Assembly: GCF_030272615.1 (NCBI RefSeq)
Contig: NC_081405.1
Span: 603,487,177 to 603,551,176, forward strand
Length of the DNA stretch: 64,000 nucleotides
Source of the DNA: Cryptomeria japonica
Taxonomy: Eukaryota > Streptophyta > Pinopsida > Cupressales > Cupressaceae
Direction of reading: 5' to 3'
Position numbers and translations under genes: made by a program. Shown piece after piece: positions 21,902 to 33,384 of the stretch (positions within the stretch are counted from its first letter, which is position 1; the number at the start of each line of letters is the position of its first letter). The notes under the pieces were generated by a model. It was given only the letters and a program-made list of their open reading frames with translations, did no database searches and had not been told where the DNA came from.

Positions 21902-22374
21902 ACAGCTACCTTATGTTTGCAAGTAAGAGGAAAAGATCTTGGCACCTTAGCAATAATTTGATCTTCTTTAAGGGTTCCACCTGCACATCTGATACATAGG
22001 ACAAGATCATTCACCTTAGCCATAAAGGTATTTATGTTCTCATCTTATCCTATCTTTAGCATCTCATATTTCCCTTTCAAACTTTGCAACTTAGAAACTT
22101 TCACTAGTTTATCTCCTTCATGCAAGGTCTGAAGCTTCTCCCAGATCTCATGTGCAATCTGAAGTTTCATTACATTTGTCATCTCTGAATTAGTCACAAC
22201 ACTCAACAATGCTTCTTTACCTCTAATGTTATGTTCATCTTCCTTGATCACATCAACAGTAGCCGGTCCATTCAGAGGAACAGAATAACCATTCTTATTA
22301 ATCTTTCGATAATATTCTCCTAGACATCTCAAGTGTACTTCCATTTGGTTCTTCCATATAGCATAGTTACTTCT
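21902..22374 (-). pseudogene. Copia element C3: middle of gag
   Basis: Minus-strand Gag between the C2 and G2 insertions. Readable motifs: YAIWKNQMEVHLRCLG at the upper end, IAHEIWEKLQTLHEGDKLV, LQSLKGKYEMLKIG, then a TAA, then DENINTFMAKVNDLVL and LPLTCKHKV-like sequence meeting C2. This is the UBN2-type copia Gag. The upper edge continues into 35039-35097 and the lower edge into 13020, with the frame kept when the inserts and one copy of each target duplication are removed. Confidence 0.9.
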
Positions 22375-24039
22375 TGTGTAGGGGAAAAAGTGAGAGTAAG
22401 TACAGAAACCCTAATCCCACTCTCATACACACTCATAGAATACAAAAGGATCTAGGGAGGTAAAGCATGTCGGCTACTTTTATGAGAAAGAGAGAGCCAT
22501 GGATTACCTCTTAGGTTTTCTATACCTTTTTTGTAAATGAGAGAGGAATGATGCAAAATGCAATCTAACCTAGAAAGAAAATAAGCAAGAAAACCCTAAA
22601 CTGAGAATGCGGATCAAAGAACAACTAATACACTACTGAAAAGTATAGATCAGAAGGAAAAATCAGAGGTGCACCTATGTCTGAAATCTGAGCAGAAATT
22701 TCTAGGATCAGGGTGTCATGCCACTATCCTGATTCTGCAATTCTGGAGCTGAAACTGATAGGAAGGATTCTGGAGTTTGCAAAGTGTTGTTTTTCCAAGT
22801 CCTGCTACCAAAGGGAAGGACCATGGTGCCACACCACTTTCCTAGGTAGGACTAGGGTGTCATGCCCCTGTCCTTGGGGATTCTACCAAGATCCACAACC
22901 CAGAACTCTCCTTGTGTGCTCTTTCGATCCCGAAACTTCTAGCGACACTCAGATCTGAACCTGTACTTGAAGTTGAAAAAGAGAGTTTGGGGTGGCTATA
23001 TAGGGTTTTTCCTTAGTCAAACATCCTTGTTGGTGATTTCCACCTCCACAAATAGTCGATAATTACTAAAAATGTGTGTGCAAGAACCTTGTGTGTGTGC
23101 AAGATCCTAAGAATGAAAGTAAACAACCTAGAGCAACCCTAAAGAGTAAACCCTAATTGCTTATAATAGACAAAGTAAATGGTCTGAATTCATAATGCAA
23201 AGTGATATAAAGCATGAATATGAATCAAAATGAAGCTTATGAAAAGACATGAAAAAAAACATGAAACCATACCCAACCCCAAGGGAGAGGTACAAGACAA
23301 TCGTCAGTCGGTCATTTGCTATTGTTCTTCTACATCTTCTAAAGCCCCCAATTGATAAAATGATACTTGATGAATGTTTAATGGATGAATGTTTAATTTT
23401 GTTGAAGACTTCAAAGATCTTCTCTTTCATTGTAAACAAGGCTCTCATGCTCCAAAAACATGCCCTTAGATTCTTAGAAGAAGGCCCCTTCAAATGAAGA
23501 AAGAGAGCTCTTAAATATGAAACCCTAGATCTTAATTTCATGTTTAGACTGACCTACGATTTGAATTTACCATTGATATTTTGGGGTTAAGCATTATTAT
23601 ATCATAGGATTGTGCTCCCAAAATTTCAAGGAAAAAGTAGCGGACCATGTGCATTCCCACCACGGTCCGACCAACTTTTCACCAAACTTTCAGGGTCATT
23701 GGATATGATGGTATTAGACTGCATCCCAAAGTTACAGCTAATTTTGAGATGTTTTGATATGCAAAATCGAACCTAAACGGTCAAAATAAGACAAAATTAG
23801 GGTTTATGATTAAATGATTCATTGGAGGAATAAGATGAAAAGGGTCACAATTAGGGTAAAGGGCCCAACTTTAGAATGTGTGAAGTGATGAGACACATGA
23901 CCTTAGATTTAATTAAATTAATTAATTAAATGCTTAAACGGGAATTAGAAATGCAAGATGCAAGACACACTAAGGTGGGTGCTAACCTAAGTGTGAAATT
24001 ACACCACCCTATAAAGGGTGTACAATTTACGACACTACA
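22375..24039 (-). mobile_element. 3' LTR of G2
   Basis: Direct repeat of 33385-35038. TATA-like ctatatag at 22996-23003. Open frames inside it (for example around 22713-22958 and 23161-23541) are duplicated in the other LTR with different lengths and are not genes. Confidence 0.92.
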
Positions 24040-24056
24040 TGTATCCCCCACTTTAG
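24040..24056 (-). other. Polypurine tract of G2
   Basis: On the minus strand, aaagtgggggatac directly precedes the 3' LTR start TGTAGTG. This is the expected plus-strand primer and supports the element's orientation. Confidence 0.7.
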
Positions 24057-24604
24057 CATTCATATGACACTACGTGCATATGCAAGCTAAAGTACAAAAA
24101 AGTGAACACCATTTGAAAAAGGATATATCCATAAGTTGTCGAACAAAGCCCCCAGCGGTATTTGTAGTACATAGTTAGGAACCACAACCTACAAAACCAC
24201 ATGTTAGATCACAAAATAACCTAATCCTTACTAAGGAAAGTGATGAAATTTGTGGGTAGCTATATGCCCCCCTGTTTTGACTCACTTATTAGTGAGGTGA
24301 AATAGGGTATCAGGTTTTCCACAGCGAATTGTGATTAAAATTTGATGAAGCAAGTTCACAACAAGGCTTGATTACTCATCCAAAAACATTATGGAACTAA
24401 TACAGAGTGAGAGGGAGAACTCACGATTCCAACGCCACCGATGGTGCAAGAATCGGAGCTTCCTAGCTCAAGATATGATATATTGAAGAAAAAGTGCATA
24501 AATTAGGGTTTTAACTTAAAAACATAAAGTGAAAAAGTGCATAACACATAAATATGAAAGTGACACTTTCATTTGTCACTTTCTAATTTTTGGCACTATT
24601 AATT

Positions 24605-27200
24605 GCAGAGGAGCCCACATACAAACCATCATGCCTCGACGCTGACCTGAGTGACCTACGCGGATGGAGATCCTATGCCAGTCTGTACTTTGTCGGTCGA
24701 CCGCTCGACGAGGTGAGTTGACCTTTTGTTGACTGCATTTGACCTTTTCAGGTTTTCAAAGTTTTTAGAAGTGATGATGTCATTTCCTAGTCCAGGTCGG
24801 GGCCCTCCCTTTGGACACTTAAGGGTCCTAGGGTGCCTTGGTCCTCCTAGGGTGCCTTGGTCCTCCTAGGGCGCCATAGTCCCAAGGGGGCACCATTGTC
24901 CCCTCTGGGTGCCATGGTCCTAGTAGGGCACCATGGTCCTAGTAGGGCATCCTGGTCCACTCAAGGTGCCCTGGTCCCTGTTCAGAGTGACCAGCAGTGA
25001 CACACGATCAGGCGATGAATGCTAGAAGCAATAGAATGATTGCATTGATTAGATGATGATAGATGATTGATCAATTATTGATGATAGATTGCTTTGAATT
25101 TTGCAGACACTATCGTACATCCACGAGCATATTGTCGGTCTCACCTTTTGGAGCCTTCGGGAGCATATCTCGAGGCTGACAATAGGAAAGAGGGATTTGC
25201 TACATGCAGTGGTCTTGTGGGATGTTTTGACCATGTCGGCCATCTGATTCTATTTTGCGATGTTGATGGCACTGATGGAGAGGTGGGATGCAGACACTTT
25301 GACATTCTCTCTACCTATGGGGGAGATGATGGTCACCCTTGAGGATGTATACTACATTCTGCACTTGCCCATTAGAGGAGAGACCGTGAGATACTGATTC
25401 GACTGGACAGAGGAGGATTAGAGGAGAAAATAGGTATATGTTGTGGGGAGAGTGATACATAGCAAGATGAGGGGTCGCATTATGGTCAGTTGGCTCCTAC
25501 ACCATACCTGCGAGGTTCCATTGGTGAGGCGACTCATGATTGCGACCCTTGCATTAGTTGTGTTCCTTAATGGGCATAGCACACATATGCATGGAGGACT
25601 CATCTATGCCATACGAGCTATGGAGAGACACAAGAGAGTATACTCTTGGGGTTGAAGCATGCTTGCGCATCTCTATCACAAACTTGGGGAGTATGTGTTC
25701 GGACAAGGATGCAGCCTGATGACATGCACGCTACTACAGGTGTGGATGTTTGAGCATATTACCTTCACTAGACCTAGTAGAGCCCCCATAGAGCTAGTCC
25801 CAAAGTAGCCTAGGGTATATGCTAATCCTCTTACCCGTGAGTGGTGATTCGGCAATCTCCTCTATTCGAGGTTGAGCTTGGATAGATTGACAATGGGCGG
25901 TATCATATGGAGACCCTACCTCAATATGTCCATGTGGGCAGGGATACACAAACAGATGTTCAGCATGCAGAGGAACCATCTAATAGAGGGATAGTATAAC
26001 CACATAGTCATTCACTTCTATTTTGATCAAGTTCGGCGACAGTTTGGGTTCGAGCAGTGTGTTCCTATTGACATGCCTGTATACATCTGACACTCACGAC
26101 TGATGTCAAGGCTAGGAGCCATTCCTAGGCCTACCAGTGATGAGATTGACATCATAGGTTCAGATGGGTCAAATCAGGACATAGCAATAGATTATAGAGA
26201 TGATTTAGGCATGCAATGACGATACATCACATGGTGGGGGAGAACATACCTTGGAGCCATTTTCCCAGTAGACTTCCCTAAAGGGAACCCCAGACCATGG
26301 AGATAGTCAGGCGATGGAGAGGGATCTAATGCATCTGAGGAGGATTTACATGATCAGACTGATGACACAGAGGAGTAGGAAGAAGGTAGAGATGGAGACA
26401 ATCCTGATACTGGAGGGGGGGATCAAGGTGGAGATGATGAGGAGGATGATAAGGAGGAAGAGGAGGATGATGATGTGGATGATGAGGAGGAGGATGACTC
26501 GAAGGATGAGGAGGATGAGGATGAGTCAAGTATAGTTCCTCATCACTTCAGCGAGGATACACGAGCCCTAGATCCACTGAGTCTCCCACTGTAGGCAAAG
26601 AGGGACCCTATAAGGGGTCCTGATCCTAATCCTCATTGGCCCACATCAACTGTATAGAGATAGTATGAGCGAGGAGAGCCTATAAATTCCCAACTTCAGG
26701 TGGTTGTTGTCCATGATCCTTACTAGCGAGAGGGAGATCCAAGTAAGGTGTCTTGTTAATTAACTAATGTATCTTACCTATTTTAGATTTGATAATATAG
26801 AATGTTATTGATGAAAAAATTCTCTCTATCTTGCAGCTACCATTGAATAGTGGCGTTCTCTGATTCAGAATGTAGTGAGAGACCTTATTGTGACTACACA
26901 CATTCCTAGTTCCTCATAGATAGCACATAGATCCTAGAGGAATGCACGATGACACGATGACCTTTTCTCCCCTATTCAAATGGAGGTGGAGGTCCTATGA
27001 GAGAGATTATGACAGACAAAGCATGACCTAGTGGTGTCACAAATAGAGGTAGCCACATACCGAGGGATCATGATGGAGAGAGGTCATAGGAGCTCCATGT
27101 GGAGTCACTCGTGATCCATATCATGATACACCCCCATGGGGCCACTCCCACGGCCAAATCAGGAGGGGACATCTAGCCACCATCCTCCAACTACTAGTCC
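24605..27200 (+). pseudogene. Plant mobile domain (MAIN-like) gene, antisense within G2
   Basis: Protein-like sequence opposite to the G2 pol. Exon-like segments: 24605-24712 (ends GAG before gtgagt), 25107 to about 26750 (after ttttgcag), and from about 26838 (after tatcttgcag). The central one reads LMERWDADTFTFSLPMGEM, MVTLEDVYYILHLPIRGE and FDWTEED, which matches the PMD pattern of ERW..eT.tF.lp.GEm.vTL.Dv..ll.Lp. A highly acidic D/E tail occupies 26340-26530. At least seven in-frame TGA/TAG/TAA codons break it; several fall where Trp is usual (W to TGA). PMD genes are known as plant MAIN-type proteins and as cargo of transposons. The exon limits are my inference. Confidence 0.72.
24835..24985. 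repeat. Minisatellite, ~19-22-bp unit
   Basis: Tandem variants of gggcaccatggtcctagta and gggtgccttggtcctccta, about seven copies. It lies in the inferred first intron of the antisense PMD gene. Confidence 0.75.
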
Positions 27201-27829
27201 TAAGGATAGGAGATGATTTTGATGTATTAATGTATATATTATGACACTCATGATTATGTTATTCTTAATGCTTAAAAAATATATGTATTGCTTAGATTAG
27301 AAGTAACATATTAAGTAATGAGCTTGTATGTCTGATTTAATTTCCATGTGATCGATTTCTCAATGCTTCATAATTAAATTGATACATGTGTGATTTAATT
27401 AAATAACTAAATATTTAATCAAATGCTACTTTGATGATGTAAAAGAAGAATGTATTAAGCCTGAGAACTATATAACTAATGTGATTTAATTAACTTTAAT
27501 CAAACACAACATGATATCATTCTACTTAACACATAAGAAATTGTATAACATGCTAGCACATATGAAATGTAAATTAATTATAATTTACATAAAAGAATCC
27601 AAGACAAACAATAAAGTAATGAAATGTGCTTGTCAAGAATGAAGTAATGTAGACCAGACAATATAACATACTTTAATCTTACATACTTTAATGAAGACAT
27701 GCTAACACATTACCCAATTTGGAAGAAATAAATGATACATCGACAGAACAGAAAGAAGACTAGAAAGAGAGAAATAAAAATAGAACTAGGCATATTATCT
27801 ATGAAGGTACATAGCATTTATGGGTTCCT
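27201..27829. other. AT-rich spacer between PMD gene and G2 integrase
   Basis: No coding potential seen on either strand. Rich in taatt and attaa phrases. It separates the 3' ends of the two convergent reading regions (PMD on +, pol on -). Confidence 0.5.
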
Positions 27830-28993
27830 TGAGAGGCGTACCTTACACATTTGCTATCATGTAAGTACCTGATCCATAGACCTCTAGAACAATGTATGGT
27901 CCAAGCCAATTAGGACTAAACTTTCCTTTCTCCTCAGGTAAGGCATTCACGTTGTGTTGATTCTCATAAAGGATTAAACCTCCTACCAAGAAGGAACGTT
28001 GAATAACCTTATCATTGTAGCTTTGTTGCAAAGATTTATGATATGCTTGAATATGCTCGATGGAATTTATACGTCGTTCATCGAGCGTCTCAAGTTGTTA
28101 AAGTCTTTTCCCTCTATATGAATCATCATCCACTATACCCCTAAGAGAAACTCACAAAGAAGGAATTTCTAACTCCTAAGGCATAATAGCATCAACACCA
28201 TAAACAAGATTATAAGGGGTGCAACACGTACACTCGTGTGATAGGCCCAAAGAGCATAGGTTAATTGAGTATGATAATCCTCACCATGCCTTTTTACAGT
28301 CTTTCAAAAAATTTGTTCAATTATCCTATTAGAAGACTCAGCTTGACCATTTGATTGAGGATAATAAGGTGTAGGAAATTTATGTTGAATATGATATTTC
28401 TCGAGAAAATTCTTCACATCCTTATTTTTGAATGACGTTCCATTATATGAAACTAAGGCGAAAGGTATCTCAAATAAAGAAATAATTTTTTCCAAAATGA
28501 ATTGACAAATTACTTCAGCGGTAGTGGATCGAAGAGGAATGGCTTCCACCCACTTCGTAAAGTAATCAGTGGTATTTATGATGAAAGTATGTCCTTGAGA
28601 TGAAGGAGGAGATATTTTACCAACAAGATCCAAACCCCATGTAGAAAAGGGCCAAGATGCTACCTATGATTGAATCTATTGGGCAGGGGCATGGATCAAA
28701 TTGCTATGTTGATGACATTGTCTAACAAACGCAAGGGAATCATTTTCCATGGTTTGCCAATAATATCCCATTTAGAGAAATCTCTAAACTAAACACCTAC
28801 TCCCAAAATGCCCCCCACAAGCACCTAAATGTGCTTCTTTAAGAGCAATAGGGACTTCAGCCTTGTTTAAGCATTGAAGAAGAACATTAGAAAGGATAAT
28901 GTATCTAGCAGTCAATTTGTGAACCCTAGCCCTAGTATTCATATTACCAGAATCAGTAAAGGTACCATCAATCAAATATCTCATGATATGCAA
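27830..28993 (-). pseudogene. G2 integrase
   Basis: Minus-strand gypsy integrase. The zinc module is partly readable (EAHLGACGGHFGSRCLV). The core begins MDLVGKISPPSSQGHTF (first D) with TDYFTKWVEAIPLRS. The second catalytic D is replaced by Y in ALVSYNGTSFKN (usually DNGTxF). The E is intact in SNGQAESSNRIIEQIF. The C-terminal part has RSFLVGGLILYENQHN and FSPNWLGPYIVLEVYGSGTY, the Tat-type end. Frame breaks occur at 28031-28304 and 28633-28784. The second-D change makes it inactive. Confidence 0.9.
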
Positions 28994-29109
28994 GTACCAT
29001 TCATCAGAATCTATAATGCAACAATATTATGCTACATCACTAGGATTATCAGCAATAGCTGAGGAAGTGAGGTTGTGAATAGTGAATTAAAGATCTACCA
29101 AGGGGTCCT

Positions 29110-29500
29110 CTAGAGACAAAAGAGAGGCAACACATGCCATCACATCAGCATGTCGATTATCATTTTGAGGAACCAGCTCCATGCTATAGGAATCAAATTT
29201 TTGTAACAAGGATAAAGCTAGATCTTTATATTGTGATCATTTGTCTTGCTTAGCTTGATAAACTCATGTCACTTGTCTTATGATTAGTTGAGAATCTCCA
29301 TAAATATGTATATGTTTCACATTCAATGCAAAGGCTATTTTAATTCCATCTATAAGATCTTCATATTCAGCAATGTTATTGGTACATAATAAATTGAGAT
29401 GATATGATAAAGGAATAGGCTTCTTCTTAGGAGAGATTAAGACCACCCCTACCCCCGGTCCTGTACGACACATAGAGCCATCAAAATACAATTCCTAAGT
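29110..29500 (-). pseudogene. G2 second (archaeal-type) RNase H
   Basis: A second RNase H between the ordinary RNase H and integrase: MYFDGSMCRTGPGVGVVLIS (first D), NNIAEYEDLIDGIKIA (E), HIYGDSQLIIRQV (second D) and, after a stop, NRHADVMACVASL (last D). This duplicated RNase H, resembling archaeal and plant-type RNases H, marks the Tat lineage of Ty3/gypsy. All four acidic residues are still present. A stop lies between GDS and the last D. Confidence 0.85.
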
Positions 29501-29524
29501 CTCATCAACTTCAATGGAAAGAAT

Positions 29525-30660
29525 TTATTCATTAGGAAAAGACTCTGGATTAGGTAGGGAGAAGGGTGAAGGAGCATCAACTAAGTGATCAGTCAACGTT
29601 TGACTCTTTATTGCCTTTTGTGAGGCAAACTTAAGGTCAAACTCGGTCAACATCATAACCCACTTAGCTAAGCATCCGAAAAGATTAATTTTGGAGAAAA
29701 GATGTTTAACAAGATCAAATTTAATAATAACATGTATCTCAGCATTCAAGAGATAATGCCTCAACTTTTGGGTTGCAAAGACTAAAGCAAGGCATTGTCT
29801 TTCTATTATAAAATATCACACTTCATAATCAAGTAGAGTGTGGCTTATGTAATAAACCAGGCATTCACTACCATCCTTATCACATTGTGCCAATAAGGCT
29901 GCAAGAGCTTGAGGGGAAGCAACAATATATAGAAGAAAATGCTTAGTAGGATCAACAGGTTGAAGAATAGGAGGATTGGCGAAATAGGTTTTTAAGTCTT
30001 CAAATGATTGATGACAATCCTCATTCCATTGGAAAGTGATATTCTTTTTATGCAATTGTGTGAAGGGAAAGTTACGATCCGCAAGTTGAGAGATGAACCT
30101 ACAAATAGCTTGGATCTTTCCTTGCAAACTTTTTAGTTGGGAGACATTCTTAGGAGGTGGCATGTTAACAATAGCATCTATCTTCTTCGTATCCACCTCA
30201 ATGCCATGGTGTGAAAATATGAATCCTAATAGTTTTCCACTATCTACCCCAAAAACACATTTTTGAGGATTCAAACGCATGTTATACTTATGAATTCTCT
30301 CAAAGATTTGACAAAGGATCTTAACATGATCTGTACGAAGAATGGATTTGGCTAAGATGTCATCAACGTAATCTTCTAAGGTCTTATGTATATAATCATG
30401 GAAGATGAGATTCATAGCACGCTAACAGGTTGCACCTGCATTTTTCAATCCAAAAGGTATCACAATCCAACAAAACCATCCATAAAAGATAATAAAGCAT
30501 GCCTGCTACCGAATCTACTATCATATCAATATTCAGGAGAGGAAAGTCATCCTTTAGAGAGGCCTTGTTTAAATCACAAAAAATTTGTACACATCCTAGT
30601 CTTGTTCTCATCTTTAGCCACAGCCACAATGTTTAAAATCCAGGGGAATAGTCGATAAGA
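29525..30660 (-). pseudogene. G2 reverse transcriptase and first RNase H
   Basis: Minus-strand RT. The N-terminal part (CDLNKASLKDDFPLLNIDMI) breaks around 30400-30540, where the GYNQI segment is degraded. The catalytic EDYVDDILAKS is intact, followed by ERIHKYNMRLNPQKCVFGV, GKLLGFIFSHHGIEVD, LQGKIQAICRFISQLADR and the RNase H start (FLLYIVASPQALAALLAQ), then ATRHYLLNAEIHV-like and LAKWVMMLTEFDLKFASQK. Stops separate 29525-29764 from the upper part. Confidence 0.92.
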
Positions 30661-30795
30661 TGAATGAATCCAGCATCCAACAATTTTTCAATTTTAGCTT
30701 TAACAAGTAATGCCACTTTTGGGTGAATCTTTTAAATCTTTTTCTTCACAGGTTTAGCATCCAAGCAAAAATCTCAGGGAATTCATGTAACAACT

Positions 30796-31726
30796 CAACA
30801 TATTATTTTAGTTCTTCTTCGTCAAGACATTTCCCTATCTTGATGATCTTATCTTCAACACAAGGATCCATCTTGATATCAATGGTGTCATTTATTAGGA
30901 GATTGCTTTGTTGAGGAGCGTCTTTCAATTGAGGGAATTCTTTAACTATCTCATCATTATTTTTTTCTTTCCAAAAGAAAGCTTCCACATTTAAATAATA
31001 GAGAAAATTGCGATTATGGTGAAAATGAGGAAGGTTGTCATAAGCTCCCAAGAATTCAGCTAAGGAATCATCATTAGAAAAAACATCCAAAGAAAAGACA
31101 CAAGAAGGGTCACAATCAATATATTCTGGATATTTTAGTGAGAGAGAAGCAAAAATGACATTAACACTAATAGATGGTCTCTTAGAGGCTTTAGTACGCT
31201 TGAAAGGATCATAATCAAGCCCAAATGTCATATCATGAAAGTTGTTTTCCAAGGGAACCTTCATCCCTTGTTCTCCAGCACGACATCCATTTCCATTATA
31301 TCCACACCTACCCAAGATGTGATAACTAGGACCATAAAGGTTAGTCATTTCTGAAGAAGGAGGAGGATTTTCAAGCAGTGAAGGATCAAAATCCTCTAGA
31401 CCGAAAACTAAGGGAGATGAAATCTGAGAAGCCACCACAAAGTTATTACTCAATGCCCCAGACAAAGTAGATTGCTTTTTAGGTTCTTCTTCTTCTTACT
31501 TCTTTTCGACCTTAGGTTCTCTAGGGGGAATTCTATATTCCCCTACAAAAGTAGGATTGAAATCAAGGTATCCCCAATCATATTCTGCAAGAATATTTTC
31601 AAGAGAGAAAGTGTTCTCAATCGTAGAGTCGGGCTGAGAAGACTCTTCCTTAAGAACCTTAGGTCCACTTGAGGAAGTATTGGGGATCGGTCCAAATATA
31701 GGAGATAGGTTTGATGAACTGGTCAT
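30796..31726 (-). pseudogene. G2 pol linker between protease and RT
   Basis: Two open stretches (31496-31726 and 30803-31465) without a catalytic domain. The second carries YHILGRCGYNGNGCRAGEQG, a glycine-rich segment like that seen before RT in Tat elements, and ends in a charged LDEEELK-type sequence that leads into RT (YVELLHEFPEIFAW after a stop). Function unknown; probably a spacer processed from Pol. Confidence 0.7.
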
Positions 31727-31818
31727 ACTAATCAGAGTAGAAGCTTTAGAGGAATTTTATAAGATAGTTGGGAAGAATTGATTGAACAGGATTGAGAACT
31801 TGATGTTTGTAAATAAGC

Positions 31819-32355
31819 CTAGAATCTTGTGTCACCTAACAAGGTGTATGTTGTGTTGTTGTGAATATACTTGATTTGCCTAACCAATGTAGACGGAATA
31901 GCTTGCATGCTATGAATCCAAGGTCTCCCTAGCAACAAGTTGTATTTTAACTCTCCACACATGACATGGATAGGAGTCGGTAAAGTAACAGGACCTACCT
32001 TAACAGGCAAGGTGATGATACCTATTGAATATTTAGCAACATTATCGAAGCCATGAATGGTGAGAGAATCAAGCTTAATAAGAGATGTATCAACATTGAT
32101 CTTATGCAACAAGTTAATACTACAAACAATAAGACCAGAACAATTGTCCACTAGTGTTCATCTTATCGCACTATCATTTATGATAACCACAATCATTAAG
32201 GGATCATAATATTGTTTAATTTCACTAGAGGGCATCTCATTTTGTGTAAACATAATCGGAGCCTTAGGTATTGTAATAGAGTGAATCAAAGAAGCCATAT
32301 TATTGGATGTCACTACGGGTGGGACATTCAATATTTTCAAGGCATCTTCTAGCAT
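31819..32355 (-). pseudogene. G2 protease
   Basis: Minus-strand retropepsin-like domain. LVDNCSGLIVCSINLLHKI matches the D-N/S-G catalytic segment of Tat proteases (usually DNGS, here DNCS), and YNLLLGRPWIHSM is the conserved C-terminal flap/core motif. A stop at 32152-32157 precedes the catalytic segment. Upstream EDALKILNVPPVV belongs to the Gag-protease junction. Confidence 0.85.
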
Positions 32356-33206
32356 TCCATGATGAGTCGAGGAAGTTTGAAGTAAATCCCAAAGGGATAT
32401 CTTTCCAGGAGTAGCTTTAATTTGTTTGAGAAGTTCATATTCCTTACCAAGGGTTTGTGAAATACGAGGTGCTTGAGGAAGAATGAGTTGAGGATCAAGT
32501 AGAAGAGTCGGAACAACCGGAGAAGGGTTAGGTTGCTTATTGTTTCTCGTGTTACAGGTATGGGCAACTGCATTATAACTCTCCTTAGTAATTTGTCTAG
32601 CATAGCTATAAGGACTCTTAGTGGGATTCCTTCCTTGAACTGTAATGATAGGTTGTTTGGAGTGCTAAATAAATCATGACCATATCCACCTCGAACCATG
32701 AAAAGAGGTTGATTAGGAAGAGGTGAATTTGGAGAATGACAAGCACCTTGAACAACAAAAAGTGGTTTTCTATGTTCATTCACATTGATCATATTGATTA
32801 ACCTTTTACATGCATTATTCTTGTTTGAAAGTTTAGGCAAAGACATAAAGTCATCAAGCGCATCATCCAATAAAGCATGATCATAGTGATTTGAAGGATT
32901 ACCTTTAGACTCAAAAGGAGACATAATATCATAGAGGGAATCATGGGAGTCAACTATGTTCCTAGATCTAGTGGAGGAGTTGATAGGAATCTACCCATGA
33001 GAGGAATCATTCAACTTATCTTTCTCATCACCACGAAATGGTATAGTAACAAGGTTGATTAACTTTTGGCAAAATGAGGGTTTAGAAGGCTTAGGGTTCA
33101 AAAACTCTTCTAGAGCTTCATCTAATTCATCCTTACTAAACTCATAATCAATAAAATTGCATACATCATCAAAAGAATGAACTTCTTCCAAATAAAAATA
33201 TGACAT
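32349..33206 (-). pseudogene. G2 gag-position ORF without a recognisable capsid domain
   Basis: First coding region after the 5' LTR, starting about 180 bp inside it. It has two related acidic blocks (FSKDELDEALEEFLNPKPSKP and DHALLDDALDDFMSLPKLSN, each followed by a KLIN motif). A frameshift in the 32350-32650 region moves a copia-unlike EYELLKQIKATPGKISLWDL segment, typical of Tat Gag-Pol just upstream of protease, into another frame. I see no retrotransposon capsid domain and no CCHC zinc knuckle, so most of Gag may be deleted. Confidence 0.65.
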
Positions 33207-33384
33207 TTTGAAATGAAAATTGCATGAAACTTAAACACACAATGCAAGAAAAATAAAAGAAACCTATCTCTCTCTTTTTTTCTTTTTTCTCTTTTGTTTT
33301 TAATGTTTTGAAAGAAAATTAAAAAAATTAGATCTAGATCTAACAATTCAAATGAAATTGGATACACATCGGATTCACCAAAGA

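Noticed and set aside
22713-23541. Open frames on both strands near the left edge of G2
   Set aside because: They lie inside the 3' LTR and are repeated in altered form in the 5' LTR at 33700-34540.
26314-26535. Met/Arg-rich + frame and His/Pro-rich minus frame
   Set aside because: Both are shadows of the acidic D/E tail of the PMD reading frame.
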